NCBI GenBank assembly: GCA_963921195.1
Contig: OY992537.1
Coordinates: 57,374,313 to 57,438,312, forward strand
Length of the DNA stretch: 64,000 bases
Direction: 5' to 3'
Source of the DNA: Pegoplata infirma
Lineage: Eukaryota; Arthropoda; Insecta; Diptera; Anthomyiidae
Below are positions 13,009 to 24,314 of the stretch, piece by piece. The translations under genes were made by a program, and so were the position numbers. The notes under the pieces are model-generated. The model saw only the letters and a program-made list of their open reading frames with translations, searched no databases and was not told the origin of the DNA. How positions within the stretch are numbered: the stretch's first letter is position 1; each line of letters opens with the position of its first letter.

Positions 13009-14459
13009 GGGTAATTTGGTATTTTTCTTATACTTAAATTGAGATAAATAGTAAAGTATTTGATTTTTTTAAAACATATTTTGCGGAAAGGAATGAAACT
13101 ACATAGAACGAACTGAAATGGAACTGTTTGATAACAGTTCCATTTTTTTACTCAAAATTGTTTTTCACTCAAATTTTTTTCATTTAATTTTCCCACCCTC
13201 GAATTTTCTTCCCCAATTTTTTTCATTTAATATTTTTTTTTAATCGAAATTTGTTTCACTAATTTTTTTTCACTAAAAATTAATTGGTGATAGACATTTA
13301 ATTTTGTCCCAAAACAAACAGGATTTCGGGTTAAACGAGGCTATTTTGATTTTATTGTTTAAATCATTCTACAGAGTTTTTGTAAAAGACTTAAATGACC
13401 GCAATTAAAAAAATCAAGATTCCGAGGGGAGAGTTTCAGAAATTGGGATACAAATCCTGATCCTTTCATTATCTGTTATTTTATATAACCGGTAACGAAG
13501 TCCCAAATGGGTATGCTAATCACTTAATAAACAAACAAAACATTAGAAAATTTACTAGAGTTTTTGAGGTGTCCTTACATTTTCATTCATAACTGTTTAA
13601 CTACTAAGCTGATTTTGCTGGTATGCAATAACATTTTTATCGAAACTATAAAAAATATATACGCCAAAAATTGAGAGCCTGCAGTTTGTTCATGGAAAGC
13701 TGTCGTGATTTTAACAGACGCCGGTCGAAAAATTTTAGATTACGGTACCCAATTTTTCATGTATGTGCACTTAAATGTTCTAAATTAAATTTTTATCACT
13801 TCTCCTTTTAAATCCTTTGTAAATCTTTTTAAAAATTTATTTTACCCCAAAAAAAAAAATACCTTAAATCCTAATGAAAACCATAAATTTTTGTATTTAT
13901 TGCATATAACAAAAATCCAACACTCTCTTTTCTTTACTCAAATATATTGTTTATACATATTTTTTTCTATTTTTTGTGAAATATAAATTGTACTACAAGG
14001 ATTTTATTTGGCTAAATCAAATAAATAACCAAGTTGTAAATCTTTCTTTCTACCACTACTACTACCATGCATACATTGTAAATATTGTAAATGAGTATTT
14101 AGAGAATATAAAACATAGAAGTAAATTTACAATACTACCAGTAAAAAAGTAAACATATACTAAATAGAGGTAATAAATGATATGAGATTTTTTGGGCAGG
14201 AGATATTTTATGATAAAAATAAAGGAAATAAATTTCCTTTTTTGGTAGCAAGTATAATAAAAATATCACAGGAATTCTTTTCAAAATAAATTTAAATTAT
14301 TTAAAAAAAATCCACTTCAATTTTTTGGGAAATTGGAAATTTTAGCAATTCAAAAGGAGGTGGACAATGAAGAAATCGATTTTATGTTAATAAGTGAATA
14401 AAAAATTCAGGAATTTAAAAAAAAAAATCCTAAGTCCGTTTCTGATTTTTTTTTTTTTG
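13009..14459. other. Gene-free stretch with a repeat relic
   Basis: No coding signal, and mostly low-complexity A/T sequence. Positions about 13560-13735 retain decayed family A text ('CATAACTGTTTAACTACTAA', 'TATACGCCAAAAATTGAGAG'), indicating an old truncated copy. An inverted pair GGAACTGTT/AACAGTTCC sits at 13119-13143. Confidence 0.4.
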
Positions 14460-17400
14460 TTTGATCGAAATTTATATAATTCAACAAATTTTTTATAAAA
14501 AAAAATAGCATGCGACAAATTTTTACCAACTATTTGCTACAGAAAACTATATCGTGTTACACATTTTCATTAAAAAAAATTTATCGTACGACTAAATCTT
14601 ATGTAAAAATTTATATAAGACAAATTTCTAAGAGAAATTATATCGGGCTGCAAAATTTATGTACAAATTTCTATCATGCGACAAATTTTCTAATTAATTT
14701 TCAATATCAAAATATAATAATAATAGTTATGATCAATTATTTTCATTTATTCTTTCTATTTATTTAAAACTCATTTTTAATAAATTCAACCTAACCGAGA
14801 ACTGGTAACAACCGTCGTCTCGAAGTGGCAAAAAACCAAGGTTTCTGGTGGGAATTGAACCCACGACTCCCACGTTGAGAGGCTAGCACGCTACCAACTA
14901 GCTCACGGGGGCCCCCTTATATAGCAAAATATATTTTGATACAAATTTTTATAGAAAATTATATCGTGATACGATCTTTCTATTCAAAATATTGCAGTGA
15001 GATAAGTTTGTTAATCTTGCTACAAAATATTTATAAGAAATTATATCGTGTACTAAATTTTCTGTAGAAAATTTTATTGTGCTTAACATTTTCAATAAAC
15101 AATAAAATCGTACAACTATTTTGTTATGAAGCCTCTTATCGTACAACAATTTTTACACAAAAATATATTGTGCGATAATTTTCTTTAAAAATTTTATCGG
15201 TTGAAAATTTTTTTACCGAAACTTACTTCGTGCGAAAAATGTTGTTTATGAAAACCAAATTTCCGAAAATTTGTCTATTAAAACTTATACCGCGCGACTA
15301 ATTTGCTACAAATTTTTATAGAAAATTATGCCGTGCGAGAAGTGTTCCGTAGAAAATTATATCTAGCCACAATTATTTTTTAAATGCTATTACATGCGAC
15401 AAATTTTCTATAAAACCTATTTGAAAATTATGCCGAGTTTTAGCATGCAACAACTTTTCTAACAAATAAATTTTCATGTAGAAAATTAAAACTTCTGACA
15501 AATTTCTATAGAAAGTTTATCGTGAGACAAATTTCTATTTCTTATATCTTACGACAAATTTCAAGATAAAATAAGAGCAAATTTTACAGAGAAAATTAGA
15601 TCGTACCTTTTCTCTGTAGCAAATATTATCTTCCGACAAGTTTTGTGAAAATAAAATCGTGCGAAAAATTTTTTATAAATAAATATATCATGTGACAATT
15701 TTTCTACAGAAAACTGTATTGTTAGATAAATTTGCTGTACAAAATTATGTTTTTTCCGTAAAAAAAATGTATTATTGTTCAAATACAAAAAAAAAAATTG
15801 TAGAAATTTTCATTTGCGAAAAATTTTCTATAAACTTATATTAACGACAAATTTTTATAGAAGTTATATCGTGCAACAAATTTTTCAACGATAATTATAT
15901 AGAGAAACAAACTATCTGCAGAAAATTCTAATTCAAAAGAAAATTATGCGTTAAATTTATTTTGAAAATTCAGTTGTGAGAGAAATTTTTTATAGAAAAT
16001 TATATCTTGCGACAAATATCTATAGAAAATCAAATTGTTAAAACAATGTTCTACAGAAAATATTATCGTGCGATTTGTCTGTAAATTTGATCTTGCACGA
16101 ATTTATATAGTGCGACAATTTCTCCACAGAAAACTATTTTGTATGATAAATTTTCTATAGAAAATAACATCGTGCGACGAATATTATCATGCGATTTTTA
16201 GGTAAAAAATGTATTTGTTTACATTTTAAAACAAAACTACATTTAGAAAATTCTATCATGCGAAAATTTTTTTTATTAATTTTCAAAAGAAAATTATATT
16301 TTGCACCTTATTTCGATAGAAAGTTATATTGCGAAACAAATTGTTTATAAAAAAAATATATCTTGCGACAAATTTTTAAAGAAAGTTATACCTTCACGGT
16401 ACAACTGTTTTATAAACATTTTAGGAAAAGTTTTCTAAAAAAAATAATATCGTGCGACCAATTATATCATGCGATTTTTTGGTAATACATTTTTTTTGTG
16501 TTCACTCAAAAAAGAAATAACTGAAATGATTAAAAAAAATACAATTCCGAAACCACAATTTTTTATAAAATTCTATCACGTGAAAAATTTTTAAAAATTA
16601 GAAAGTTTATTGTGAGACAAATTTTTTATAAAATATTATATCTTGCGACAAATTCCTTTAGAAAGATATACCGTAAAACAAATGTTCTATAGAAAATACT
16701 ATCTGTAAATTTTGTCTTGCGGAAATTTATATTGTTCGACAATTTTTTTTTTGATGAAAACTACATTGTATGAAAAATTTTCTATAGAAAATTACATCGT
16801 GCGGTTGCACGATATGATACCATGCGATTTTTCGGTAAAAAAGATTATTTGTTTATACTCAAAACATTTGAATTTGTTTACAAACGATTGTAAACAAATG
16901 CAATTAATTAATTTCCAAAAGAAAATTATATCTTGTACCAAAGTTCGATAGAAAATTATATTGTGAAACTAATTATTTTTATAAAAAATTATATCTTGCG
17001 AAAAATTTCTATAGAAAGTTATATTTTGAAAATAATCAGCCTTACCACAAGAAAATAAAATAAATTTAAAATGAGCTTTTAATTTTATTTCCATACAAAT
17101 TGTTTTTGTTTTTAAAATCGACTTTCAAAAAATGTATTGAAAATTTGAAATTTAAAATGAAACTTTTGTTAAAATAGACTTTTTGTGTTCTTGTGGTAAG
17201 GGCCAATGTCTCTCAATTTTTTATAGAAAACTATATTGTGAGAAAAATTTTGTATAGAAAACTATATCGTGCCACCAAAAATATCATGCGATTTTTCTGT
17301 AAAAAAAATTTCTATCATGAGATAATTTTTTTAATTAATTATATCTTGTGCCAAATTTTGATAGAAAATAATATTGTTAGCAAAAATTTTTTAAGAAAAT

Positions 17401-18060
17401 TATATATTGCGTGAAATTTCTATAGAAAATTATATCTTTCGACAAATGTCTATAGAAAATTAAACCGTAAAAACAATGTTCTATAGAAAATACTGTCGCG
17501 CGATTTGTCTGTTAATTTTATTTTACGTCAATTTATATTGTGCGAGAAATTTTTTACAGAAAACTATATTGTGAAACAAAATTTCTATAGAAAATTATAT
17601 CGTGCGATTTTTCGGTAAAAAAAGTTTATTTGTTTACACTCAAAAACAAAACTGAAATGATTGTAAACAAATGCAATTCCGAAAGCACAATTAGAAAATT
17701 CTTTCAAACGACAAATTTCTTAATTAATTTTCAAAAGAAACTTATATTTTGTGCCAATTTTCGTTAGAAATTTATATTGTGCGACAAATTTTTTATAAAA
17801 TATTACATCTTGCGACAAATTCCTATAGAAAGATATACCGTACAACAAATGTTCTATAGAAAATACTATCGTGCGATTTGTCTGTAAATTTTATCTTGTG
17901 GCAATTTATATTGTGCGATAATTTTTTTGCAGAAAACTTTATTGTGAGAAAATTTTTTTATAGAAAAATATATCGTGCGATTTTTCTGTAATAAAATTTA
18001 TTTGAGTTCATTTAAAAACAAAACTGAAATAATGGTAAAAAATGCAATTCCCAAAGTACA
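14460..18060. repeat. Second AT-rich array, opposite orientation
   Basis: Units such as TTCTATAGAAAATTATATCG followed by TGCGACAAATTT are the reverse complement of the array at 1-8400. A longer-range unit is marked by 'GTGCGATTTTTCGGTAAA', a TTTATTTGTTTACACTCAAA segment and ATGCAATTCCGAAAGCACAA, near 16190-16250, 16470-16550, 16820-16910, 17600-17690 and 17965-18060. No genes. Confidence 0.75.
14841..14913 (-). repeat. tRNA-like module
   Basis: On the minus strand an A-box-like segment (GAGCTAGTTGGTAGCGTGC) is followed by a T-arm: stem GTGGG, loop TTCAATT, stem CCCAC, containing the B-box form GGTTCAATTCC. The two acceptor strands do not pair and the anticodon stem is poor, so it is tRNA-derived rather than a functional tRNA. 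It interrupts the array. Confidence 0.65.
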
Positions 18061-18067
18061 TTTTTTT

Positions 18068-18885
18068 TATACCCTCCACTCTAGTGATAGAGGGTATATA
18101 TAAGTTTGTCATTCCGTTTGTAACACCTCGAAATAGGTCTAGGACCCCACAAAGTATAAATATTCATGATCCTCGATTGATTTTAAGACGATCTAGCGAT
18201 GTCCGTCCGACCGTCCGTCTGTCTGTCTGTTTGTTGAAAACACGCTAACGTTTTAAAGACTTTATCGAGGCTCCTGAAGTTTGGCACATATGTTGGACAT
18301 TAACATGGTCAGGTTGGTATTGCAATCCAACGAAATCGGTTCATTGATTCAAAAGTTATAGGCAAAAGAGTGAATTTCGGCAAGGGGTTTTCACGAATTT
18401 CCGAGATAAAACACACGGTACCTTTCGAACGACAAATCTGAGGGTGCTATATATATTTGCCGTTCCTCTGGCCCGGTTCATTTTAAATTTCAGCCAAATC
18501 GGTTCAGTGGTTCAAAAGTTAAAAACAAAACACTGAAATTCAGATTGGTTTCACCTAAAATTCACGTGTTGAAAAACCCGAGTTTTAAAAAAACAAGCTT
18601 TAAAAACAATGAAAAGCCACAAAATGACTTATCAGAGTAATTTTGTCACTCAGAAATATTTTTACGCTAAAAAAAAATTTACACTCGAAAAAAATTTTAC
18701 ACTAAAAAAAATAGTAAATTATTTTTTTTTTTACACAAATGACAAAAAATAAAGTTTTTTACTCAAAATAAAATATATCGAAATAACATTGTTAATTTTT
18801 TTCACATTTACTATCCTTTAAAAGGGTATTGTGGAGGGTATTCATAGATTCGGCCAAGTCGAATTTAACTTTTATACTTGTTTTT
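18068..18885 (+). repeat. Full-length TATACCC family A repeat
   Basis: It begins with the hairpin TATACCCTCCACTCTAGTGA / TAGAGGGTATA, then 'TTTGTCATTCCGTTTGTAAC', a GTCCGTCC/GTCTGTCTG tract at about 18198-18235, phrases around 'GTTCAAAAGTTA', and ends with TTCGGCCAAGTCGAATTTAA and CTTTTATACTTG. Copies at 22765 (minus) and 62024 (plus) have the same ends. Such repeats are widespread in fly genomes. I cannot assign a transposon class, and there is no coding frame. Confidence 0.75.
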
Positions 18886-19346
18886 GGTTATTATTAACAA
18901 GGACGGACTTTCATGCAAATGCATGTTTTCCCCCATTAGTCTTAGAGCACCATAAACAACATATCATTGCAAAATCAAGAATTTGCTTTAAAATGGCATC
19001 GATTCGTTAGTGGACATTTTTCAGATAATGCATATTTTTTTTTATATTCTGCTAGTATTTTGCTGTAAATGCATATTTTTGGGACATATTTTGTATAAAA
19101 CTTTTTTTTAGCTTATTATTTATGAAATTTTTTTTAAACATCATTAATTAGCCTGCATGCAGGCTACCAGGCCTCGCAATTTTTTGAAAACCCTTTTGAG
19201 AAAATTTTTTATAAATTCCGCTCACAAACATTTTTTCTATAACTTTTTTTTTTTACGGAAAAATTTTCCAAGTCCTCAAAATTTTTTTTTTTAATTTGTT
19301 TGGAATTTTTTTTCAAAAAAAAAAATTTAAAACCTGACCTATCATA
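18886..19346. other. AT-rich intronic sequence, no feature seen
   Basis: A/T-rich sequence between a family A repeat and a MITE, inside the presumed first Trim9 intron. It contains the short palindrome GCCTGCATGCAGGC at 19151-19164 and otherwise only homopolymer tracts. Confidence 0.35.
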
Positions 19347-19720
19347 CACACAAAAAATTATTGGCTAAAAAATTTCAATAAAATCTATTGTTCAACAAAA
19401 TTTAAATGAGTCAATTATTTTTTGTTATTTTCTTTAACTATCCTTTTTTATTATTGGAAATCAAAAAATATAAATTTCTTCATAATTTTGTCATAAGCTT
19501 ACAATTCATTCGTTAAATCAATCATTATTTTAATTGACTCTAAATTAAAAATTGATTAAATTTGTAATCAAATTCGAAAAGGTGATTGAAAAAAAAATCA
19601 ATTAATCACCTACAATTTGATGATTGATATAACAATTTTTTTCATCGGAGAAGTTTCTATTAAAAAATTAATTGAAACCGCGTTTTTGATGATTGAAATT
19701 CGTTTTCAATTTTTTCTGTG
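19347..19720. mobile_element. TA-flanked MITE next to the Trim9 splice donor
   Basis: It starts CACACAAAAAATTATTGGCT and ends TTTTTTCTGTG, flanked by TA (19345-19346, 19721-19722). The interior has TTGATTGAAA/ATCAATTAATC motifs in both directions. A 452-bp relative lies at 49227-49678. Its edge is about 40 nt into the intron, immediately after the 5' splice site of the Trim9 coding exon. Confidence 0.7.
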
Positions 19721-19756
19721 TAAAACAAAACAACTTCTGACAAAAAAAATGCATTC

Positions 19757-19764
19757 ACTTACCT
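19757..19764 (-). other. Trim9: 5' splice donor of the Trim9 coding exon
   Basis: The minus strand reads AAAAG|GTAAGT, a near-ideal fly donor, placed after the codon for Lys303 (phase 0). Reading through adds residues VSECIFF, which do not resemble the family, then a stop. This supports splicing here. Confidence 0.85.
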
Positions 19765-20671
19765 TTTGAGCTTTACAAGTGGTACTTATCGGCTGAACTT
19801 CATGCTGTGGATGACGTTGATCATTAATACATTCTGGACAAGCTGGCAGTTTACAAGTCAAACAATACATTGACAATATATCTTCATGTTCACCACACAC
19901 CGATTCACGTTGCTGAGCCGCACCCTTAGGCTTAACCAAAGTATGCTTAGCCAAGGGGCCTCTAGCTGGATGACAAAGCTCCCGACAAGCATCGCAATAG
20001 CGTATCTCACATTGTTCACACACCAAAGAAGCTACCTTGGGATCTGTTTCACACATCTGGCAACGTAAAGCTTCACGTGCACAAAAACGATCAACTATGG
20101 ATTCCATAGCACGATACGGGGCTAAATTACGAACACCACCCTCGTCAAAGAAAACAATTTTACGGCAAAGTGGACAAGTTAAACTGTAAGCTGCCCCGGG
20201 TGGAGCTGAAGCAGCTCCCTGTAATAATCCCTGTATATGACCAGTACCAGCGTAAGAAACCGGGCGTGAAGTATTCGAACAACAAACAACACCCGAATCA
20301 GCTTCACTCAAAATGCTGACCTTATCGGCTTGATCTTGATCGGATGTTACCGATTCTGAACCAGTTGCCGAACTGGCAGTACTGGCGGCTGAAGAATTTG
20401 ATGAATGCCTGGTATTGGCGTGTGAGTGAGTATGTGTATGATGATTTTGTGCACCGCCCGAGGGATGTGGATGTATGGTGGCGGCTACACTGTGTAGAGT
20501 AGCACCGTTTAAAGAGGCTGAACCGCCAGTAACTGAGGCTAATATGGCGCCCGGTGTGTAGGGTGTTTGTATATCCAAAGCACAACCCAAACACAAAGCA
20601 TGAAAACACGGCAACAAAACGGGATTAGCAAAAAGCTGTTTGCAAGTAGGGCAACGTAATTCGTCCTCCAT
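19763..20671 (-). CDS. Trim9: Trim9 E3 ubiquitin ligase, N-terminal coding exon (partial)
   Basis: This encodes the first 303 residues of a class I TRIM protein. The RING begins at C7-C10, C22-H24, C27-C30 and is completed by C166-C169. Between the halves is an insertion of about 130 residues rich in Ser, Ala, Gly and His, as known for TRIM9/TRIM67-type RINGs. B-box 1 spans about 204-243 (C204, C207, C218, C221, C226, C229) and B-box 2 about 259-290 (C259, H262, C270, C273, C278, C281, H287, H290). The ATG at 20671-20669 (ATTATGG context) is preceded in frame by TAA 9 nt upstream; the TTG between them is not used. The coiled coil, COS, FN3 and SPRY parts must lie on later exons beyond the window. 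In flies and vertebrates TRIM9 ubiquitinates targets in neurons and works with the netrin receptor (Frazzled/DCC) in axon guidance and branching. Confidence 0.95.
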
Positions 20672-21943
20672 AATCAAATTTTATAAAGTTTTGAAGAGAG
20701 AGAGATGGGGAGTTTTTTTGATGGATGAGGTTTAGAGTAGGAAGTAGCAAAATTCAGATAATCCACGAATTAGTTTTAAAGATTTTTTCAAAATTATTTA
20801 TGCATTTTTTTAAGATTTTTTAAAAATTTCGCTTTTTTATTTTTAACTTTTGGGGAGATTTAAGTTAAACATTCTTTTTAAAGTTGAGGAAATTTCAATA
20901 ATTTTTTTTTTTTTAATATTTTTTAAAACTTTTTGTTTCTAGTTTAAATCACTTTTGAAAAATTTTCTTTAAAAAATTTCACTTATTATGCAAAATTTCA
21001 CTTATTATGCAAAATTTCACTTTTTATGCAAAATTTCTTTGCAATTTTATAGGGTTTTATTAAAATTTATTTTCGTTTTATCGTTATTTTTTTTTTTTAT
21101 TTATGACTCTGCTTTTATAATGCCGCCTTAATTATTTTCATTCGGTTTATTAAAAAGTTCTCAGAAATTTTTTATGTTTTATTGAAATTTTTCTTTTAAA
21201 AGCAACAACTGCTATTTTAGTAAATTCAGAAATATGTTTGCAAAAATTTTTGTTTCAAAACAGTTTCACTTTTTTTCAAATTTTTATAAAATTTCACCAA
21301 ATGCTTAACTGGTTTTCTGTAAATTCATTTATAAACCACTTAAAATTTCAATATCTTTTAATTTTCAATATTTTTTTAATTTTTTTTAGCTTTTCTTCAA
21401 TCAATTTCCCTTAAATCATAAAATTTTCTTTCAATCACTTTTATGTTTTTTTTTGCACTTTACCACTCAAATATTTTTCTTTAACGGATATCCTGTTTTA
21501 TTGGAAAATTTATTTTACTTCCGTTTTTTTCACAATTTTATTTTAATATTTTTTTTTTGTTTTTCAAATTTTTAGGTTTTGACTTTTTTTTAGTAAAATT
21601 TTGCTTTTTTTTAAATATTGCAATTCTGAAATTAATTTGTTTTGATAATTTTTTTAATTATTATTCTGAGAATTTCACAATTTCTATTCAACAACCGTTT
21701 CTTTTATTACGTTCCGTTCGACCAACCACTTTCCACGAAATCTTAACGTAAACTAAACGTACTCTTTTGTTTTTTCTACATTGCCGTATTGTTTGGGTTC
21801 GTTATGTTTTGCCATCAAACATGTTGTGTTGTGCCGGTTTTCCAGTAATTTGTTGTAACATGTTGGTATGCACAGTGGTTCAGGTGTTGTATTTTTAGGG
21901 ATACATTTTCAAACACAACCAAAATTCATTTTTTTGTGATAAT
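20672..21943. other. Trim9 5' UTR and probable upstream region
   Basis: Minus-strand sequence 5' of the ATG has a (TC)n run, seen as GAAGAGAGAGAGATGG on the plus strand near 20692-20707, a possible GAGA-factor-type site. No AG acceptor occurs within roughly 160 nt 5' of the ATG, so the exon has at least that much 5' UTR or its transcription start is here. Beyond 20850 the sequence is T-rich. A less biased patch around 21690-21860 (GTTCCGTTCGACCAACCAC) might be promoter-proximal, but no core element is recognisable. Confidence 0.4.
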
Positions 21944-22049
21944 TGAAATTTTTATTTAGTTCGGTTTGAGTCCATATTAGTTATTTCTGAGAAATAATAA
22001 TTGTTGTACAATGAGAAAATCTGAAAAAAATTAAGTGACAACACAGGCT

Positions 22050-22103
22050 AAGTGGAGATGTCGACAGCTTTCGGAAGATGCCACCCTTCCATCATCAGCA
22101 CTC
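22050..22103 (-). ncRNA. Candidate type I hammerhead-like ribozyme, copy 1
   Basis: Minus-strand order: stem I strand GAGUG, core CUGAUGA, an extra U, stem II GGAAG/CUUCC with an 8-nt loop, core GAAA, an imperfect stem III (GCUG, UCGA loop, CAUC), then UC at the expected cleavage position (between 22055 and 22054), then CACUU closing stem I. The core residues are canonical. The extra U before stem II and a mismatch in stem III weaken it. Activity is inferred, not shown. Confidence 0.4.
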
Positions 22104-22559
22104 CTTCGATTGCCACACACTTAATGTGTGTCAGATTAAAATTTGCCATTTAAATGAAACTTTTGAAGAAATTAAGAATTGGAATTACTCCTCTTTGTGT
22201 TGAATAACCCGTATTCACCATTAATTCGTGTTGTATTCATTTGGCAGAAACTTAATCCATCTTAACTTTTAACAGAGTTGTATTTTTCCCATTGTTAACC
22301 CTTAGTAGGACTTTTCAAATCTTGAAAAATGTCCGTTAGGTTTGAATTTTTATTTCATATTTCTAATTCTTAGAAATATTACTAAATTGCAATGTACCTT
22401 ATGAGTTGTGTATTAATTGTGTTTATATATTGTTGGACTGTATATTTTATAACTGAAATTTTTATTTAGTTCGGTTTGAGTCCATATTAGTTATTTCTGA
22501 GAAATAATAATTGTTGTACAATGAGAAAATCTGAAAAAAATTAAGTGACAACACAGGCT

Positions 22560-22613
22560 AAGTGGAGATGTCGACAGCTTTCGGAAGATGCCACCCTTCC
22601 ATCATCAGCACTC
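22560..22613 (-). ncRNA. Candidate hammerhead-like ribozyme, copy 2
   Basis: The second exact copy of the motif, 510 bp from the first and in the same orientation. If both cleave, a minus-strand transcript would release a 510-nt monomer, as retrozymes and some Penelope-like repeats do. It carries the same caveats as copy 1. Confidence 0.4.
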
Positions 22614-22764
22614 CTTCGATTGCCACACACTTAATGTGTGTCAGATTAAAATTTGCCATTTAAATGAAACTTTTGAAGAAATTAAGAATTGGAATTACTC
22701 CTCTTTGTGTTGAATAACCCGTATTCACCATTAATTTAATAAAAAACACAGTGCTACAAAAATA

Positions 22765-23606
22765 AAAAACAAGTAGAAAAGTAAAATTCGACTTGGCCGA
22801 ATCTATGAATACCCTCCACAATGCCCTTTTTAAAGGATAGTACATTTTTTAATGTGAAAAAATTAACAATTTTGATTAGAAATATTTTATTTTGAGTAAA
22901 AAACTAATTTTTTTTATCATGTTTGTAAAAAAAAAAATTATTTACTAATTTTTTTTTTGAGTGTGAAAATTTTTTTCGGGTGTAAATTTTTTTTTACTTT
23001 AAAAATATTTCTGAGGAACAAAAGTACTCTGTAAAGTACTTTTGTGGCTTATCATTGTTTTTAAAGCTTGTTTTTTTAAAACTGGGGTTTTTCAACACGT
23101 ATATTTTAGGAGAAACCAATCTGAAATTCAGGGTTTTGCTTATAACTTTTGAACTACTTGACCGATTTGGCTGAAATTTAACATGAATCGGACCAGAGGA
23201 ACGGCAAATATATATAAACCACACTTCAGTACCCTCAAACTTGCCGTTCGAAAGTTACCGTGTCTTTTATCTAGTAAATTCGCGAAAAACACTTGCCGAA
23301 ATTCACTCTTTTGCTTATAACTTTTGAACCACTGGACCGATTTCGCTGGATTACAATACCAACCTGAGCAGGTGCCTAACATATATGCCAAATTTCAGGA
23401 GCCTCCGTAAAGTCTTTCAACAGTTTCCGTGTTTTCAACAGACATACAGAGAGACAGACAGACGGGCGGACATTGCTTGATCGTCTAAAAATCGATCGAG
23501 GATTATGAATATATATACTTTATGGGGTCCTTGACCAATATTTCGAGGTGTTACAAACGAAATGACAAACTTATATATACCCTCTATCGCTAGAGTGGAG
23601 GGTATA
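22765..23606 (-). repeat. Full-length TATACCC family A repeat
   Basis: Reverse-orientation copy: it begins AAAAACAAGTA, has TTCGACTTGGCCGAATC, the 'TAACTTTTGAACCACTGG' and CAGACAGACGGGCGGAC segments, and ends at the hairpin CCTCTATCGCTAGAGTGGAG. It directly abuts a family B copy at 23608. The internal frames are not convincing genes. Confidence 0.75.
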
Positions 23607-23607
23607 A

Positions 23608-24260
23608 CATGAAAGAGTGTTAAATTCGGCTGTGCCGAAGTTTTAATACCCTCCAACATATTAAAAAAAAATATGCAAAATATTGGGAGACTGGTTGGTA
23701 GGGCTCATTAGGTGACACATAAACCCTAGCGGTAAATGTTTAACAATACATTTATTATTCTTTTTGAGCTTAAGTAATACAATTTTATCATTATTTAAAT
23801 ACATTTTTAATATCCACGCCCACAAAAGGGGGCAGGCAAACAAAAACGATTTGTTTTTTTATTTCCTGGCTCAGAGTACATGACCTAGAGCTTTTTCTGA
23901 CATCAACTTGTTTCATTTGCTCAAAAAAAAACACAAAAAACGTGTGAAAAAACTGCGTTTTTCAGAGGTTAGTTAAGTACTTCAAGGAGGAACTTTTTTC
24001 CCCCTGGTCCGATTTTTCCCATTCACAAACTTAAACTGCCTATAACCATAAGATATATTCGTGCCAAACCTTAGGAGTCTAGCTATTTTATTATGGACGG
24101 CATCGTGTCTTATACAGACGGACGGACATTCTAGAAATGTCTTAGAATCGATCATAGATCAATAATATATACCTTATGGGGTCCCCCACCGATATTTCGA
24201 TACGTTACAAACGGAATGACAAAGTGAGTATACCCCCATACTGTGGTTGGAGGGTATAAA
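23608..24260 (-). repeat. TATACCC family B repeat
   Basis: It starts with AGAGTGTTAAATTCGGCTG and TGCCGAAGTTTTAATACCCTC, has CAGACGGACGGACATTC, and ends with the palindromic TATACCCCCATACTGTGG / TTGGAGGGTATA. Other copies are at 38911, 41563 and 61815. It shares the two-ended TATACCC plan with family A but differs in interior sequence. Confidence 0.7.
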
Positions 24261-24314
24261 AAACAAATAAATATACAGATTGAGTGTCCCTTATGTTAGA
24301 AGCAAGGTTGGCAA

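Larger units (their letters stand above)
21944..22736. repeat. Exact 283-bp direct repeat, 510-bp period
   Basis: Positions 21944-22226 and 22454-22736 read as identical, separated by 227 bp of different sequence, so about 1.55 copies of a 510-bp unit are present. The repeat contains 'GAGATGTCGACAGCTTTCGG' and 'CTTCCATCATCAGCACTCC', which on the minus strand form a hammerhead-like core. Exact identity suggests recent duplication, or long terminal-type repeats of a retroelement such as a Penelope-like pseudo-LTR or retrozyme. Confidence 0.85.

Noticed and set aside
20322..20609. Second reading frame over the Trim9 exon
   Set aside because: It is in another frame of a clearly conserved coding exon, and the 19886-20068 plus-strand frame is likewise a shadow.
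21944..22736. LTR retrotransposon with 283-bp LTRs
   Set aside because: No TG...CA ends, primer-binding site, polypurine tract or coding region in the 227-bp interval. A tandem or Penelope/retrozyme-like repeat fits better.
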